Shown here: one piece after another, positions 10,881 to 20,967 of the stretch
Position numbering within the stretch: the stretch's first letter is position 1
Layout of the letters: each line of letters opens with the position of its first letter
NCBI GenBank assembly: GCA_016271365.2
Contig: CM057458.1
Coordinates: 201,038,501-201,102,500 of the forward strand
From: Neoceratodus forsteri
Lineage: Eukaryota > Chordata > Ceratodontiformes > Ceratodontidae
Direction: 5' to 3'
Length of the DNA: 64,000 nucleotides
Notes under the pieces: model-generated
What the model was told of the DNA's origin: nothing
Database searches by the model: none
The model's input: the letters and a program-made list of their open reading frames with translations, nothing else
Translations under genes and position numbers: made by a program

Positions 10881-10934
10881 TTTTCAGCTGAATTGTGTTT
10901 TGGGGTAGAAATGACATTAAATTAATCCTGTTTT

Positions 10935-11185
10935 TGAGGAGGCACTACAGCGTAGTCGTTTAGGGCACTGAACTGCAAATCTGGAGACTTGGGTTTGTAT
11001 CCCATCAGCCCCCACTTGCATATTGTGTGACCCCAAGCAAGTCACTTAACTTCCTTGTGCTCCCAGGTCACACCTGGAAACAAGCTTTGGTTAAGTGTGC
11101 CTTCCTGGTTAAACAATTTCCCCTGTCCCTTAACTGATTTTGTCTCTATACTGTTTCTAAATTAAACTGTAAAAAAAAAAAAAAC
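10935..11185 (+). mobile_element. CORE/MIR-type SINE with poly(A)
   Basis: The tRNA-like head (gtcgtttagggcactgaact, then gggtttgtatccc) is followed by the CORE segment 'tgtgtgaccccaagcaagtc', 'acttaacttccttgtgctcc' and a tail ending in fourteen A residues near 11170-11184. Other copies are at 20870-20967 with 29456-29540 (minus), 36150-36276 and 38355-38650. This copy is the most complete and was used as the reference for the split SINE. Confidence 0.8.
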
Positions 11186-11189
11186 CTTT

Positions 11190-11900
11190 TGCTTCAGTGA
11201 CAGCATCTTCTACTGTATTTTAGTTCTCTGAGGAATAGTGGCTAGGATGTGAGGAAAAATGACAAATTAACTTATAACATAGCCCCAAGGGTGAGATCCT
11301 GCTTCAAATATAAAGAATTCCTACAAAGAATCACAAAAGAGCTTACAAAGTGATTTCCTTCTTAAAAGCCGGTTAGGCAGGACTGGATGTACCTTCAGAG
11401 TTACTTTGAATCACACTTCAGGGTTGCTCTTTGATGTTGCAAGGATTTTTCACATTTTGCAAGGTTAGAGGTATAAAGCCCGTGAATCTGATGGAGTTCA
11501 CTGGAGGCTAGAGAGGGAAGAGAGCAGTCGATCATTGACCCAGCTGCCTTGTAAAATACAATGACATTGGCATGATTAGCTCCTCTTTTGGTACATGAAC
11601 AAAAATCTGTCTCTGAGGGGAACTCAACCTTTGGTAGAATTGTTTTAACTAAAACTGTAGGAAGAAATTCCATCAGCTCCAGTCAAAAGCCTGTCAACAA
11701 TGCAGGATGCTCTGGCAGAGACACAATAAAAATGAATTCTGTCCCAGGCTCAGGCCCAAGAGTAGGTTCAGAGAAAGTACAGCAGACTCAACAATGAATA
11801 AGAACAAATCAGGAACACTCACATCAGTTAATTATATTCTGAAACAAGACACTTACACGTGTGTTATGCAACTTCAGAAAGGTGAAAAAGTATGTTACTC
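11190..11900. other. No gene recognised
   Basis: A 90-codon minus-strand frame (11401-11673) and a 69-codon plus-strand frame overlap each other; neither shows a known domain. I see no repeat here. Confidence 0.35.
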
Positions 11901-12020
11901 AGTAGGGTTATCAGAACTAGTTCTAAACAGATTAGAAACATTTTAGAACTCAAGGGTTCAAGTTCTAATTTAGAACTAGAACACAGATGGGTTCTAAGGC
12001 TTAATGGTTCTAAGTAAGCA
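11900..12020. repeat. Cluster of gttctaa/ttagaac motifs
   Basis: Within about 110 bases the motif gttctaa or its complement occurs about eight times, including the palindromes 'agaactagttct' and 'ttagaactagaac'. The cluster may be the end of a DNA transposon or a decayed palindromic repeat. Confidence 0.5.
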
Positions 12021-12180
12021 ATAAGACATGAAGGGGTGTGCATGGAACAGATTTTGCCACATGCCCAGGGGCATATCGAGGCACAAGGACACAGGCTGAG
12101 TGCCTTCAGCAACTGGTACTGTGGTAAAATCTGTTTCATGCACACCTCCGGAGTGTCTTATTGGACTTATAAAATGGGCT
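12020..12180. repeat. Hairpin element with ttggacttataaaatgggc edge
   Basis: The left arm 'ggtgtgcatggaacagatttt' (split here as ggtgtgcatg and gaacagattttgcca, about 12034-12056) pairs with 'gtggtaaaatctgtttc' and 'atgcacacc' at 12121-12148. It is followed by 'ttattggacttataaaatgg' at 12158. A similar edge follows the hairpins at 47845-47945 and 49155-49242, so this is one of a family. Confidence 0.55.
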
Positions 12181-12259
12181 CCTTTTTTATTTTTTTATTT
12201 TTACAGCTCATCATATACTATTTTATCTAGTATATGGTTCAAAAAAATTTACACAACTG

Positions 12260-12350
12260 GCTGCTAGCTTGTCTCTCCCCCCCGCTTGCTCATCTCCCTC
12301 GCCCGCTTGCTCATCTCTTCCACCCACCTGTTTGCTCAGTCTTCTTTCCC
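12260..12350. repeat. Pyrimidine-rich short tandem repeat
   Basis: Three imperfect copies of a ~20-base unit containing 'cgcttgctcatctc' occur in a C/T-rich stretch. The frames here on both strands are low-complexity products of the repeat. Confidence 0.6.
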
Positions 12351-12668
12351 CCCACTCATTCATTGATTCATCCAACCTCAATAAGTGGAATACATTTTTT
12401 TGTAATAATTTCTTACCCACAATGAAGGGTGCTTGTTTTCAAAGAGCTGTGGTGCAGCTTTCATCAACAGCTCCTGACTGCCACAAATGAACTGCTGCCA
12501 GCCCAGTCTGCTGAGACGTGCTCATGCTACTAAAAAAACAAAAACAAATCAAATATAGAATTTCATTACTTCTCTGAGGTTAACAGATATGATTTGGTGG
12601 AGGGTGGTGCTATTACCGTAACTTGTGCACCTAAGAACCATCTCCTTAACTCTGAGGAACAAAGGTGG

Positions 12669-12745
12669 TTCAAAGGTCACAAAAAGTTGTTGTAGTGTCG
12701 TGACATCACAGTGATACTACAACAACTTTCCATGACCTTTGAAAT
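12669..12745. repeat. Hairpin with about 30-bp arms
   Basis: 'tcaaaggtcac' and 'aaagttgttgtagt' (about 12669-12700) pair with 'actacaacaacttt' and 'tgacctttga' (about 12717-12742) around a short loop. A separate MITE-like palindrome lies downstream at 12822-12978. Confidence 0.7.
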
Positions 12746-12821
12746 GACTTTTAACAGCTTTTAGAAACCACTAAATTCCATGCACAATAAGCCCTAGCTA
12801 TATACTATAAAATATACAATA

Positions 12822-12978
12822 TTGCATGAGGGTGAGTGCATAATGAGAAATTAATGCCTAACCGAGGTGTGGGATGCTACATAAGCACCCAGGGCGAAGC
12901 CTGAGGGGTTTATAAAAGCATCCCACACTGAGGGTGGGCATTAATTTCTCGTTTCAGAACTCACCTCCATGCATTGTT
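12822..12978. repeat. Hairpin element with gggcgaagcct apex
   Basis: Outer arms 'gcatgagggtgagt' and 'gagaaattaatgcc' (12822-12860) pair with 'ggcattaatttctc' and 'actcacctccatgc' (12943-12978). Inner arms 'gtgtgggatgct' and 'agcatcccacac' enclose an apex with cacccagggcgaagcctgag. This apex type, a small stem with a gaag loop, recurs in degenerate form at 136-238. Confidence 0.75.
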
Positions 12979-12979
12979 A

Positions 12980-13595
12980 CATATAATTGCTGGCTTGTGT
13001 TTTTTCGCCACAAAGAGAAAAAAAAAACTGTCTAACACAGAGTTAGCAAGAATATTTTTATTGAACAGAATGTAGTAAACTTTTTAAACCAGTAATCTGT
13101 GTCAGAATTCAGATAGCAAAATTAAACTAGTAAGAAAATTAGTAAAGCAGTTTGAAAGAAAACTTTTTTTTGTTTATAGTTCAGTGTCTTTGAGGGAAGA
13201 ACAGCGAAATGGCAACACGAAAATATGGTTCAACTGTCAAACTTGTTTTTAAGTCTCTTTAGAGAAAGTTTCACTTCTGTGCTGAGAAAGTCTTTCATAG
13301 TGCAGTTTTTAGTTTCCGGGATGTTTTCTTCAAAGTTTCAATGGTAAAATGGTAATTAGGTTGCTGACTTTAGGGATCCTTTGTGTTCCTATGGAGATCA
13401 GAGAGAGGGAGAGAATGTTAGCTGCATAGTTAGGGAGTGTGTGCATTTTACAGGAGAAGGTGTTGGACATGCTATTTGGAAATATAACTTTTTGTGGAGA
13501 TTTTGCTAGTTTGGGACAGTGTGTTTGTTAGTGGGGTGAGTGGCTAGAATGGCATGTTACTTACAGTCATCCCCTGATTCGGATGAGGATAGTTG
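12980..13595. other. No gene recognised
   Basis: AT-rich sequence with a run of A at 13018. This may be the 3' flank of the Crypton-like element. Confidence 0.35.
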
Positions 13596-15180
13596 TCACA
13601 CTCTGTGGTATTTCTTCGGTGGTGGCCCATAGTGGATATTGACAGTGATTTCCTTATGGAAGACCCAGTGTGTGCCAAAGAGTGTCTGCATTGTGAAGCT
13701 TGTAGCTGTTTCTGTTAGGGAGACAGCAGTATTTTCTTGTTGATGCCCTGAATTTACCAAGGATGTGGATGGTATAGGTGGGCAAGCCAGGAATTTTTCA
13801 CTCAGAGCCAAGACAGAGCCGAGCCAGGGGTCTGGTTTGGCTCTACGAGCCAAAACACGAGCCAAGCCCTGGCTACTCTGGGCTGTTCCGTACATAGCAG
13901 TTGCACATTTCTAACACTACACTAACTACTGCTGACAAAAGTGCTTTTTTTTGCCATAACTGGCTTGGCTTGACCTTGGCTGTCAGTTGCTTATAGAGGT
14001 TGAGCCAAGCCAAGCCAGACACTAAGCTCCAGCCAAACTCGAGCCTGACTCTGGCTTGCCCACCTCTAGTGGATGGCTGCTGCACTTGGGAAGACTTGGT
14101 GAGCAGGTCGCTTATTTTTTTTTGCCGTGACTCTGACAGAATGGAGTAATTGTTTATGGACTAGAGGTTTTTGTGTCTGGAAATTTGTTAAACCTCCGTT
14201 GGTGAAACATGGGCATCTATGAGTTTTTGGATGCTTGTTTTCATGTTGAATAGTTTGTGATGCACTTACTTTCAGGTAGACCAGACTGAAGTTTCATTTG
14301 CTACATCATGGACCAGAATTTGTTCATACCTATGGTCATATTTCTGTACCATAGGCTGTTTTCTTTGTGGTTTATGTTTTGCTCTATGTAGAATGGTGCC
14401 TCAGGTGACAACATAGGCTCAGGTCTATGTGCTTTGCAAAGTCTGTAAGCTCGAATTGTGTCCCAGTCTGGGTTTTCTCTGTTCTGTTGATTTGTGGTTT
14501 TATAGATCTTGTATTTGTCTGGTTGTCCCCAGATTGAGTTTTTGTTTGGCGCTCGTTATATCGTATATAGTGGTTGCATTGGGCGTCTGTCCCCTCTTCA
14601 ATATCTGACCATCTTAGGTCATAGTGTTTGTTTTCCTTGATTTATTTGTATTCTGACGTGGAGCCTTTGCAAAAGAGTCCCTGACTCAAAGGGTTGTAAT
14701 TCTGAGTGCATAAATAAATAAATAAATAGTGCTCTTTTGTGTGAAGTGCAAAGTGGACCCCAATGTTAACAAAATAGGAAATTTAGCAAAGATGTGGGGC
14801 TGTCTATTGCTAATGTGCCAGTTGAGTAAGCAGTTCTGTTTCTTGCTCAGTCAGTGCTTCTGCATTAAATGGTCTGTTTCTCTTACCCATTTTTTTGAGT
14901 TGTTTTTGTTTTGCCACTAATGTTTTTCAGTTTCAATAAAGTCAGTTTGAAGACCTTTGAAGATGGAGTGAGGATACTTCATTTGCACTAAATGCTTGTT
15001 TATACTGGCAACTATTCCCCGCACTGTTCCTGGCTCATAAGCAGTTCCATCCTGATGTTTCAGACAGAATATAAAATTTGCTATTTTGTTATCTAGCTCC
15101 TGATGTGGCAATTCAGTAAAATTTACTGTTGTACCTGATTCTTGCAAGAATGTAGTGAAGAGATATAGGTTGTGCTATGT
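13596..15180 (-). pseudogene. Crypton-like tyrosine recombinase, decayed
   Basis: Read on the minus strand with several frame changes, this gives the ordered blocks of the Crypton family (also found in host proteins derived from it, such as KIAA1958). Near 15147-14917 come ELDNKIANFIFCLKH, DGTAYEPGTVRGI and ASINKHL. Near 14870 is AEALTEQETELLTQ, near 14770 is NIGVHFALHTK, and at 14420-14290 are EPMLSPEAPFYI, LWYRNMTIGMNKFW and SGLPESKCITNYST. At 14230-14080 come KTSIQKLIDAHVSPTEV, QISRHKNL and SINNYS. The HxxR box seems changed to NYST, while the region of the nucleophilic tyrosine (SINNYS) is recognisable. The C-terminal part 13765-13596 follows a hAT MITE insertion. I count at least four stops and two frameshifts. 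Confidence 0.72.
13773..14068. mobile_element. hAT MITE, 296 bp, 8-bp target duplication
   Basis: The element starts tataggtgggcaagccag and ends ctggcttgcccacctcta, giving 18-bp inverted ends with one mismatch. It is flanked on both sides by the identical 8-mer gtggatgg (13765-13772 and 14069-14076), the duplication size of hAT transposons. The interior has many 'gagccaag' repeats and no transposase. It interrupts the C-terminal coding part of the Crypton-like recombinase, so it is younger than that element. Confidence 0.92.
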
Positions 15181-15422
15181 TTTTAGAAATGTATTTTGAC
15201 TTTCCTGCTGACTGACACATTTTTTTCTTTCTTGCAGGTTTTCCAGCTGAAACCTGGTTGACATGTTGGTGAGTTGTTTTAAAACATTAGTTAGAAATGT
15301 TTTTAAAATGAAAGAAATGCCATTTTATTGCTGCCCGTTTGACAGACACGTATGAGAGGTTTCCTAAGGTATTTTGTAGGCGGTTTGACAAGTGAGAAGC
15401 GTGAGGTGTGGCGTGAGGCAGG

Positions 15423-15495
15423 AGAAGGAGCAGGTGGCACATGCTCACCGTTATAACCCTTGGGTTATAATGGCGAATTATAACCTGCTCCTTCT
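15423..15495. repeat. Perfect 13-bp hairpin with inner hairpin
   Basis: agaaggagcaggt (15423-15435) pairs exactly with acctgctccttct (15483-15495). Inside, ttataaccc pairs with gggttataa (15450-15470). It resembles other palindromic elements of this window. Confidence 0.75.
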
Positions 15496-15683
15496 ATGGG
15501 AAAAAACACAAGCCTGTTATTACATGCTTTTTATGTTTAAACCAAAATAGCACGCCTGTCTGGAAAACAAACTATTGGAAATTACATTGTAAAATGTTTT
15601 GGTAAGATGTATATGAGAATGTGCTGCTCATTCACATACACTGTATATGCAGCTGTGCCAAACAACAACACATCAGTTATGAC

Positions 15684-16690
15684 TCTTGTGGCCCAATTCT
15701 CAAAACTCAGCACAAGCCATGCCAAAGGTGGCTTGTGCCGATTGCTGGTGCACCAGGGACCCTGCCACTGATTCTTTATCAGGCATGGTCCTATTGGCAA
15801 ATTCCCATGGCTTACGGCAACTACAGTGCTGTGCCAAACAGAGGGTGCACCTAGACAGGTCACTGCAAGTCTTGGGTGGCCATGCAGCAATGTCCCCGAG
15901 CTTTGATCTGTCCTTATAGTAATTAAAATATCCCTGGTAGTCTAGCAGCCCCCCACCCGATCTCCCATTATAATATGTAGAATTTCCCTGGTTGTCTAGC
16001 ACCCGTCCCCAGCCCCGATCTCCAGTTATAATATCTAGAAAATCCCTGGAGGTCTAGCAGACTGCCCCAGCCCCGATCCACCATTAAAGGAATTCTGAAA
16101 TTCCTAGTGGATAGTGGACTCCACCTCCCACCCCACAGTGTTATACCACCCCCACCCCCAACTCGTAACTAGGCAGCGACTGACACAGCTCACCAGTCGC
16201 CACTGTGGCAGATACCAACCGAGCTCTGAATGAGTATGTACTGCATAGTAATACACTCAGTGATTGACAGCATCTGTCAATCACTGAGTGTGTACTGTGT
16301 ACAGTACCCGCTCAGTAATTGACAGCTGCTGTTGATCACTGAGCACGTACTATATACATTATGCACTCTTTCAGAGCTCAGTCACCAGCTGGCTGTGGTG
16401 GTGAGTGGTGGGCTATGCCAGTTGCTGGCTCAGTTACAGAATGGGGGGCAGTGTGATGAGAGGGCACTGCAGGGTGAGGGGTCCAGTTGACCACCAGGAA
16501 TTTAGGAATTTCTTTTAACAACAGATCTGGGCTGGGGCAGTCCACTAGACCACCAGGGATATTCTACATATTATAATGGGAGAACAGTGCTTGGTGGGGT
16601 CACTAAATCAACAGGGGAATATTTTACTACAAGGGGGATTGGAGCTGGGGAGGGGAGACCACAGTACATTGCCACGAATTGCTTCTCTCT
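15684..16690. mobile_element. Foldback element with tandem-unit arms, copy 1
   Basis: Left arm units start at 15931, 15985 and 16043, each with 'tccctgg' then 'gtctagca', a C-rich spacer and 'gatctcc' with 'ttataatat'. The same unit returns in reverse complement at about 16500-16640 ('gggctggggcagtccactag', 'accaccagggatattct'). Between them, 16100-16240 pairs with 16380-16500 around a central cruciform. The left subterminal part begins near 15684 (gtggcccaattctcaaaac). The right end is lost where the CR1 at 16740 begins. Copies 2 and 3 are at 36277-37785 and 40144-40936. Frames inside are low-complexity shadows. Confidence 0.75.
16253..16291. repeat. Perfect 18-bp hairpin at foldback centre
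   Basis: acactcagtgattgacag (16253-16270) and ctgtcaatcactgagtgt (16274-16291) pair without mismatch around a 3-base loop. A second, imperfect version of the same hairpin follows at 16308-16343. Together they form the centre of the foldback element. Confidence 0.9.
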
Positions 16691-16739
16691 CCCAGAGGGC
16701 ACATTTCTAAGTACCCTTAGACCAGCCCTGGCTGAATTT

Positions 16740-17530
16740 CAAGGCACCCCCTGGGAGGGGAGGCGCTGGAGGCCTCAACAGGGGAAAAAGACCTAGGGGT
16801 CATGGTGGATGCATGTATGAATAACTCTGAGCAGTGCAGGAGAGCGGCTAGCAAGGCAAACAGGATGTTGGGATGCATCGTAAGGGGGATCACCTCTAGG
16901 AGCAGGGAAGTGATTCTGCCGCTGTACAATGGACTGGTTAGAAAACACCTTGAGTTCTGTGTACAACACTGGAGACCACACTTGAAGAGGAACATACAGC
17001 TCCTGGAGAGGGTACAGAGGAGGGCAACTAAGATGACACGAGGACTAGGGGATTTGATGTATGAGGACAGACTTGAGGAGCTCTGCCTGTTTTCATTGGA
17101 GGAGAGGAGAGACAGGGGGACATGATTGAGGTGTTCAAGTACCTCAAGGGAATAAATAGGGTAAACATGGAGGGGATCTTTAGACTAAAGCATGGAGGTA
17201 TCACCAGAGGGCATGGTTTGAAGTTGGAAGGTGGAAGGGTGAGGGGGGAAAAGAGGAGGAGGTTTTTCACTGAGAGGGTGGTGGACCCTTGGAATGCACT
17301 GCCTGGCAAGCTGGTCTAGAGGTCCACAGTGGAGGGCTTCCAAGAGAGGTGGACAGACACAGAAAGTGGAAGCATCAGATGATAGCTCACTGGGGGTGGG
17401 GGTAGATGATAGGGTTTCTGGAACACAAGGGGGGGGGAGGGCCTCGGCACCCAACTAGGGATCTGAGGTTCGAGCAGACTCGATAGACCGTAAGGCCTAA
17501 TCTGCTGGCAAATAGTATGTTAGTATCTCA
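16740..17530 (+). mobile_element. CR1 LINE 3' fragment
   Basis: This 5'-truncated copy carries the C-terminal part of CR1 ORF2 after the reverse transcriptase. Blocks in order are GEKDLGVMVDACMNNSEQC, AASKANRMLGCI, SRSREVILPLYNGLVR, LEFCVQHWRPHLKRNIQLLE, VQRRATKMTRGL and RLEELCLFSLEERR. Then, after a -1 change at about 17122, MIEVFKYLKGINRV, KRRRFFTERVVDPWNALPGK and a 3' UTR to about 17530. The 3' UTR ends with a 'ggcaaatagtatgttagtat' type tail. It borders foldback copy 1 on the left. Confidence 0.85.
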
Positions 17531-17639
17531 GAGATTGAAAATTCTAAATAAACTGGAAAAAAATGGGTAGTTTTGTTTAAAAAGTTTATTTGTTCATCAT
17601 AAGACATGACAATGATTCAATGCAATAAATCTGTTACTT

Positions 17640-18095
17640 AAATATCAAGATACATTTATTTATTTATTTAGTTTTTGTTGACTTGGTAAGTGCACTAGAC
17701 AAATCCTGCCTATTTTCAGGTACAACCCAGGGAAGGGGGATACAGATGAATGCCAACTGACCTTGAACCAGATTAAGCTGTTGGTGGTATTTTTGAGTGA
17801 ATGAGGGAAATTTGGCCAGGACACCGGGGAAAATCCCTTAATCTTTTCGATAAGTGCCATGGGATCTTTAACATCCACCTGAACTACCACCAATCCAGGC
17901 AGATGGGACCTCGGTTTAACATCTCATCAGAAAGACGGCACCTCAGAAGTGCAGCACCCCTCTCATGCTGCACTACAGTGTCAGTACTGGGATATTAACC
18001 CAAGTGCCAGATGTGGGAACTGAACCCACAGCCCTCTGATCTCCTGGCCTCAGAGGAGAGTGTCCTACCTACTGAGCCACTGACACTTATGTGAT
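17640..18095 (-). mobile_element. SINE-like repeat with tRNA-like head
   Basis: Read on the minus strand from 18090, it opens with an A-box-like segment (tggctcagtaggtaggacac) and a B box (gtgggttcagttccca). A body with 'gatgttaaaccgaggtccca' and 'gatcccatggcac' follows, ending at a tttatttatttattta stretch near 17650. The body resembles a repeat common in cartilaginous and other vertebrates, recalled from general knowledge without a search. The class is uncertain. Confidence 0.5.
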
Positions 18096-18349
18096 ACATA
18101 CATACATATTACTCAATAATACACTAATTCCATAAATAATGTATAAACTGTAGGTTATGTAGGGAACTGTATGGACAAACATTGCAGACATCATACTGCA
18201 ATCAGAGGCTGGTAGTGTAGGGACTGTGTAGACTGTGTAGAAGACAAACATGGCAGTTGAGTTAGATACTGGTAGGGCAGGGATTTTACAGTGCCAAACA
18301 TAGTAGTCCTACACAAAGGCATTAGATTCCATCAGTTTAGGGTTCATAT

Positions 18350-20190
18350 ATTTATTTATTTATCTAAAAGTTTTACCAGGAAGGCATACTGAGCAGAAAT
18401 ACTGCTTGATTCCAGATGCATCCTGGGGGTAGGGTAGAGTACAAGGATAGTATGAGTAAAACATTGATATAAAGAGGGTAAAGAATACAGTAATGGAGTA
18501 CATAATGCATGCAAAATACATACAGTGTAGAAGTACCAGGTACAGTGTAAAATAATACATGCAGCAGCTAGAGGTTAGAATAGGGTAGTTATAGAGACTA
18601 AGCTAAGATACTCACATACATCATAGTGCTGCAGGACCAAGCGTATTTTGACAATTTGGAGGGACTGACCTTAGGGCGGGCAGACTATTTAGTTGCATGT
18701 ACAGGTGGAGGAGAAATTAGCTTTGAGTAGTGAGTTTAGGTGTTGGTTGGGGGAGGCATGCCGAATGCCCATGGAGAGGGAATGCCATAGTTTAGGCATG
18801 CGATATTTGAAGGCTGCCTGGCCTGCGGTGGTGGACATATGTGGCACAGTTAGGAACCTAGTGTCATTTTTCCTTAGTGCATAAGCTAGAAGGGTAGGGG
18901 CAGATAGTAAGGAAGCAAGGTAGGGGGGCAGGGACTGGATCCAGAAATTGGCTGTGATACAAGTGCAGCAGGACAGCCTACAGTATGGAAGGGAGGTGAA
19001 GCCCAGCATCTAGCAGAGGGTGCATTGATGGTTTGAGAGTGGACAGTTCAGGATGAAGCAACAGAAGGAGTGGAAAAGTGGGTCCAGTCTGGCTAGGGTG
19101 GACTTGGGTGCAGCACTGTAGACTATGTCCCCATAGTCAAAATTAGGGAGGATCATTTTCTGTACCATGGCACAGTGTGCCAACAGTGGGATTCAGCCAT
19201 GATTTGGGTATAGAGCCCCCAACCTAGGGTGGGGTTTTTTGTGGATGGCATTGATGTGTACAGAAAAGGCGAGGTGCTGGTCAAGGCAGATCCTGAGATA
19301 TCTAAAGGAGTTACAGTCTTCCAGGGATGTCGCATCCAGGGTATGGAATTTGGGGGTGTTGGGGAGCTGCAAGAGTCTCTGCCTAGTGCTGAAGGTCATG
19401 GAGACTGTTTTCTTGGCATTGAGGGATAGTTGATTTGAGTGAAACCAGAGCTGAACATTGCTGAAGTCCTGCTGCAGTCTGGTCGCCACATCAGTGGTCA
19501 TGGGACTGGAAGTATACAGCACCGTGTCGCCCACATACATGTGAATGGATGTGTGAGGGCAAGCAAAGGGCAGGTCATTTAGGAAGATAGAAAACAAGAG
19601 TGGTCCAAGGATGGAGCCCTGTGGCAAACCAGTAGGGACAAGAAGGGGGGCAGAGATGGTGCTGTCAATATGGACTGAATGGGATCTACCAGCCAGGTAG
19701 GAGTGGAACCAGTTATGGCTACACCGGAGAGTCCAGCAAGCGAGAGCTTGGACAGGAAGAGCGGGTGGGAAACAGTGTCGAACGCCTTTGCCAGATCGAC
19801 AAAAATTGCTGAGGTGATGTGGCCTTGGTCCGTACCAGTATGGATGGAATCAGTGAGCCTTAGCAGGGAGGTGATGGTGGTGGAGTGGATCTTCCTAAAA
19901 CCCAACTGGTAAGGTGTGAAAAAGGATGAAGAGTCAAGGTAGGAGGAGAGTTGTGAGAGGACCAGATGTTCCTGAAGCTTAGCCAGTATGGGAAGGAGGG
20001 ATATAGGGTGGAAGTTTACAGGGACGGATGGGTCGTCACCTTTCAGAAGGGGGATGAGTGTGGCATGCTTCCACTCAGATGGGATGGAGGTTAGAGAGAA
20101 AGAAAGGTTGAAGAGTGCTTCCAGTGGGGAGGTAATGGCAGGAGCAGACAGGTATAGCATTCTGGCGTCTAGGCCAGTGGGGCATATATA
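18350..20190 (-). mobile_element. L2 LINE, 5' truncated
   Basis: The minus-strand reading gives a reverse transcriptase: FHPISLLPILAKLQEHLVLS, SSFFTPYQLGFRKIHSTTI, SAIFVDLAKAFDTVSHPL, then PQGSILGPLLFSIFLNDLPF, the active-site box read as MYVGDTVLY, and FRYLRICLDQHL. The L2-specific C-terminal block is RTMPKLWHSLS-like at 18689-19009. The catalytic YADD is changed to YVGD. There is a frameshift near 19600 and a 3' UTR that ends in 'ataaataaataaatata' at about 18350. The sequence matches insertion B of the CR1 (24271-25735) in the SAIFxDLAKAFDTV segment, so both are the same L2 family. Confidence 0.82.
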
Positions 20191-20199
20191 TACAGTACT

Positions 20200-20869
20200 G
20201 AGAAACAAGGTTGCCATTATACACCAATAAGATAGAATTTAGATAATCTTGTGTTGGGACCAGAGGGTGGGTGGACTGTTCTGTGGCAACCCCTCTACCC
20301 CCCGAATCTGAGGCTCACTCTCAAGAACTTGGATCAGTAGACTCAGATGTTTGAATCAAGTTCGGAGTCCGCAAGTGTCCTGTACAGCACTTACATTTTT
20401 AAGCTGCTTATGAAGCTAAATGCAGACTTGTTAGCAGACTGGTGGCTGTGGCCAAAAACAGGAGCAAGCAAGTTACCCTATTTGTACAAACGTGCTCAGC
20501 CATTTGTCTCTTGCTTTTGTGTACCATGGGCATAGAAGCACTATATGTGCAAATTTTTTATGCTTCCAACATTACATAGACAGTTAGATGGCATATCATT
20601 ATTATCCTGGTTGAATCTCCAAGCAAGAATTCTATTTGGGAAGACTCCAAATCTACTATATAGCTCGTGACAATACATCTCATTTACAGGTCAATCAACT
20701 TAATGAGATACTCCTCAATTCTGAATTAATTTTTGAAGAGCCGAAGGAGGACAGATACTATTTTTAGATAAACTTTCCACATGTTTTTGTTTATCAACAT
20801 CTAATACTCTTACTTTAATGCATTTACTATAACACTGAGCAAGCACACTCAGAAAGGGGAAAGGGGGAA
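20200..20869. other. No gene recognised
   Basis: A 62-codon plus-strand frame at 20347 (LLADWWLWPKTG) has a faint hAT-like look but lacks the ERVFS box. I see nothing else. Confidence 0.35.
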
Positions 20870-20967
20870 ATTATTTTACCAGGAAAGGCACACTAAGCCA
20901 GAGCTTGTTTACAGGTGTGACCTGGGAGCACAAGGAAGTTAAGTGACTTGCTCAGGGTCACACAGTA
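20870..20967 (-). mobile_element. CORE SINE, 3' half (split by CR1)
   Basis: Read on the minus strand this is 'tactgtgtgaccctgagcaa', 'gtcacttaacttccttgtgc', 'tcccaggtcacacctg' and 'aagctctggcttagtgtgcc'. It is nearly identical to the 3' half of the SINE at 10935-11185. The 5' half is missing here and is found at 29456-29540 on the other side of the CR1, so the CR1 inserted into this SINE. Confidence 0.85.

Noticed and set aside
20347..20535. hAT dimerisation-domain fragment (LLADWWLWPK frame)
   Set aside because: Only the WW resemblance is present; the ERVFS-type box is missing and there are no inverted ends.
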